Below, one piece after another: positions 61,670-64,000 of a DNA stretch of 64,000 nt. Location of the stretch: assembly GCA_021463865.1 (NCBI GenBank), contig JAJTXY010000001.1, forward strand, positions 1-64,000, in the 5' to 3' direction. Below the pieces are notes generated by a model. It saw only the letters and a list, made by a program, of their open reading frames with translations. It was not told where the DNA came from and searched no databases. Positions within the stretch are counted from its first letter, which is position 1, and every line of letters starts with the position of its first letter. The position numbers and the translations under genes were made by a program. This stretch comes from Anaerolineae bacterium. Its GTDB lineage: Bacteria; Chloroflexota; Anaerolineae; Aggregatilineales; J027.

Positions 61670-63139
61670 ATGCTAGAAGAATTGAAGTACCAATCTTGGC
61701 TTCAGCGGGGTTCGATACATTACCCTCTCAAGGCGCTGATTCGTTTCGAGCAAACAATCAATTCGCTACAAGGCGTCCGCAAATTTTTTTGGATGATTTC
61801 CTTTCTGCTCGTAGTCTTGGCCCTGCACAGCTATGGCGCGTATCAACACCTGCATGAACGCAATATTGGCGAACGACGCACGGGGTATCAGAAAAACGAC
61901 CAAGAAGATTACATGCTTTATGCCAAAGCGCTCTATTTTTCGGATTATCAGTATGCCGGGGATGGCAACCGGATGCCGCTGTATCCCGCCCTCCAATCGC
62001 TCCATTACAGCCCTACCATCTCGATGGAAGATTATTTTGTGCAGGGCAAGTATCTGAACGTGGGTTTATCCATTCTCCTGCTAATCGGCCTATTCGGGAT
62101 TTTCTTACGATATTTCCCAACCCTTGCCGCTATGAATTTGATGCTGGTCACGACCTTTCAACTCTATATGTTTCGGGCGGCCTATTTTCAAGCTGAGTTG
62201 CTTTATTACACGCTGAGTTTTGGGGCGTTTGTGTTGATACTGCGGTTGTTGCGACAGCCTGAATGGAAATCTGCCATCTTAACGGGGGTCATGGCAGGAT
62301 TAGCGCATTTAACCAAAGCGTCCTTTTTACCAGCCTTGTTCGCATTCGGTTTTGTGATAGGCCTCAAAATGGTCTTGACGGTGCGGCGGGAAAAACGATG
62401 GAAGCCATTGCTAAGTAATGCCCTGTCGCTGGGATTGGTGCTGGGGGTGTTTTTGCTAGTGCTATATCCCCAGATCAGCCGGGTGAAGGACACCTTTGGA
62501 CATTATTTTTATAACGTTAACACGACCTTCTACATCTGGTATGACAACAAGGCCGAGGTCGAAGCGGCGACCAGTACCAAAGCTCATGGCGACAGTGTAG
62601 GGTGGCCCGATTTGCCAGACGATGAACTACCGAGTTTGCAGAAATATCTGCGCGAAACCTCGCCCCGCGAATTTTGGGAGCGGATGGTGTTTGGGGCGAG
62701 ATTATCCTTTCGCCGTCATATCCTGCCCGGTTCGTATGGCTATTCACCGTATATCGTGGGGTATCCGTTGATCGTACTGCTATTGATTCTGATGGTCTCG
62801 TTTGACAAATCGCGGCCGGCCGAGTTCCTGCGACCCATAAACAGGCATTGTTATCTATTGCTGTATGTGGCGCTTTATCTGGTGGGCTATAGCTTGCTGT
62901 ATATCTTTTACATGCGGATTAGCGGCGGGCAGCGATTTATGCTGGCGCTGTTCCTGCCCTTAATGTTTTCCGCGACGATGGCAATGAATTTGCCCCTTTT
63001 CCAAGCGCTGCGTGTCAACATGGGCGGGGAGAGGGTGCGTTGGGTTTCGCTGGCAAACGTGATCCTCTTTTTCATGTTAATCGTCCATGCCCTTTATAAT
63101 GTGCTGTGGGTGGTGGATGATTTTTATGCGGGGGACTAA
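61670..63139 (+). CDS. GT39-like membrane glycosyltransferase (ArnT/PMT type)
   Basis: Integral membrane protein with about 10 helices. After the first helix (MISFLLVVLALHSYGAYQ) comes an acidic luminal loop (QKNDQEDYMLYAKAL), the place of the catalytic Asp/Glu in this superfamily. Like relatives, it would move a sugar from a polyprenyl-phosphate donor; donor and acceptor are unknown. The ATG at 61670 is preceded by GGGAGGA. Separate from the GT39-like protein at 43246, with little similarity beyond the fold. Confidence 0.75.
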   Translation: MLEELKYQSWLQRGSIHYPLKALIRFEQTINSLQGVRKFFWMISFLLVVLALHSYGAYQHLHERNIGERRTGYQKNDQEDYMLYAKALYFSDYQYAGDGNRMPLYPALQSLHYSPTISMEDYFVQGKYLNVGLSILLLIGLFGIFLRYFPTLAAMNLMLVTTFQLYMFRAAYFQAELLYYTLSFGAFVLILRLLRQPEWKSAILTGVMAGLAHLTKASFLPALFAFGFVIGLKMVLTVRREKRWKPLLSNALSLGLVLGVFLLVLYPQISRVKDTFGHYFYNVNTTFYIWYDNKAEVEAATSTKAHGDSVGWPDLPDDELPSLQKYLRETSPREFWERMVFGARLSFRRHILPGSYGYSPYIVGYPLIVLLLILMVSFDKSRPAEFLRPINRHCYLLLYVALYLVGYSLLYIFYMRISGGQRFMLALFLPLMFSATMAMNLPLFQALRVNMGGERVRWVSLANVILFFMLIVHALYNVLWVVDDFYAGD

Positions 63140-63245
63140 GGGGCTATTATGGTTATGCAATGGGGTGGGGTATACTTGAAACAATTTTTCAACCATCAGA
63201 ACACCCTTCTGAATGCCAATTTAAAAAACAAAGAGTTGAGTGATT

Positions 63246-64000
63246 ATGGTTCTGCCTGACCCCCTGATTGGTCGAAAACTAGGCGATTACAAGATTGTTG
63301 CTTTATTGGGCAAAGGTGGCATGGCCCGTGTCTACAAGGGTTTTGATGAAGCCCTGCAACGCTATGCCGCCGTAAAAGTCATCACGGGTGAATTTGCTAC
63401 CGCCGATGAAGCTGAATATACGGCCCGCTTTCAACGCGAAGCGCGTGCGATTGCCCGCCTGCATCATCCCAACATCGTCAGTATCTACCAATTTGGTCAG
63501 GTCGAAGGCATGTATTACATGGCGATGGTCTTTTTGGATGGCAAAGACCTGCGCGTGATGTTGAAAGAAGCGGCAACACGCGGCGAACGCATCCCACCGC
63601 TCATCATCCTCAAAATGGCGCGTGAAATTTGCAGTGCGCTCGATTACGCCCATACGCAGGGGGTCATTCACCGCGACATCAAGCCCTCCAATATCATGAT
63701 GACCACCAACGGAGCCGTGCTGACCGATTTCGGGCTGGCATTGACGACGATGGAAGGCACACTGGGGGATACTTTTGGGAGTGCCCATTACATCGCCCCT
63801 GAACAAGCGGTATCTTCGGCAAGGGCTGTTCCCCAAAGTGACCTCTATTCATTTGGCGTCGTTTTGTATGAGGCACTAACGGGCAAAGTGCCGTTTGATG
63901 ATCCGTCGGCGATGACAGTGGCGCTTAAACATCTCAATGAAGAACCGCCACCGCCCACTTTTTATAATCCGGACTTGCCGTCCGAGGTTGAAAAAGTGCT
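63246..64000 (+). CDS. Ser/Thr protein kinase, 5' part, cut by the window end
   Basis: The frame from ATG 63246 is open to the window end (251 full codons). The Pkn2-type kinase domain begins almost at residue 1: IGRKLGDYKIVALLGKGGMARVYKG, Lys in AVKVI, the catalytic loop VIHRDIKPSNI, DFGLAL, APEQA, and SDLYSFGVVLYE. The domain is nearly complete, and regulatory or extracytoplasmic parts would follow beyond the window. It is a second kinase near the kinase/FHA operon, but on the other strand. Confidence 0.93.
   Translation, partial: MVLPDPLIGRKLGDYKIVALLGKGGMARVYKGFDEALQRYAAVKVITGEFATADEAEYTARFQREARAIARLHHPNIVSIYQFGQVEGMYYMAMVFLDGKDLRVMLKEAATRGERIPPLIILKMAREICSALDYAHTQGVIHRDIKPSNIMMTTNGAVLTDFGLALTTMEGTLGDTFGSAHYIAPEQAVSSARAVPQSDLYSFGVVLYEALTGKVPFDDPSAMTVALKHLNEEPPPPTFYNPDLPSEVEKV

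Noticed and set aside
1-64000. tRNA, rRNA, transposase or integrase genes
   Set aside because: I looked in all gaps over 150 bases for tRNA-like arms or mobile-element genes and saw none; a tRNA scan tool was not available.

Overview
The window looks like a piece of a Chloroflexota (Anaerolineae-like) chromosome. This is inferred from gene content, not from a marker gene. The clues are many lipoproteins and membrane-anchored proteins with Thr/Pro-rich linkers (TPTPT type), paired LysM-M23 cell-wall hydrolases, an FHA/Ser-Thr kinase/Clp cluster, a second Pkn-type kinase, TolB-like propellers, and no outer-membrane assembly genes. Base composition is moderately GC-rich except for one AT-rich island. 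I found no tRNA, rRNA, CRISPR array or transposase.

Layout. 1-5.6 kb: end of an unknown gene (apparently frameshifted in a T run), aldo/keto reductase, DprA, a propeller lipoprotein, a DUF4864-like protein and a c-type cytochrome lipoprotein. 5.7-12.4 kb: an esterase, Ada, an ABC exporter of the MacB/LolCDE type and a secreted streptogramin-lyase-like propeller. 12.4-18.7 kb: a repeat-rich gap, twin single-pass micro-proteins, a B12-type radical SAM protein, a Wzx-like flippase carrying an in-frame palindromic repeat, an SH3-like lipoprotein and a HEAT-TM protein. 18.7-28.6 kb: GAF/PAS histidine kinase, ClpB, tandem M23 peptidases, a lipoprotein and a TrpC-like protein whose catalytic residues are replaced. 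28.7-31.6 kb: an AT-rich island with a TIR-TM-WD40 protein. 31.6-36.4 kb: class A PBP, a structured leader with a bifunctional-nuclease-family gene, and a PHP protein.

36.5-37.0 kb is a candidate replication origin. It has 12 perfect TTATCAACA boxes plus 2 variants, many in 11-bp phase, next to a DnaA-trio-like tract. 37-45.3 kb: two small genes, Hsp20, Lon, a response regulator, a PHP-AlbA fusion and a GT39-like membrane protein carrying a second in-frame palindromic repeat. 45.4-54.6 kb: DUF4013 and DUF6391-like membrane proteins, a threonine-dehydratase-like enzyme, a propeller protein, M20 peptidase, cyclophilin, M16 peptidase and a P-loop ATPase. 54.6-64 kb: a tight ClpC/ClpA - kinase/TPR - FHA operon, another GT39-like protein, and the start of a second Ser/Thr kinase cut by the window end.

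Three palindromic repeat families (here F1, F2, F3) are scattered at gene ends and inside genes. Their stems show compensatory changes between copies, and two copies are translated in frame. Protein quality control is well represented (ClpB, ClpC/A-like, Lon, Hsp20, cyclophilin, M16/M20/M23 peptidases), as are cell-envelope proteins. The strongest leads are the origin candidate, the in-gene palindromic repeats, the TIR-TM-double-propeller protein and the TrpC-like protein with lost catalytic residues.
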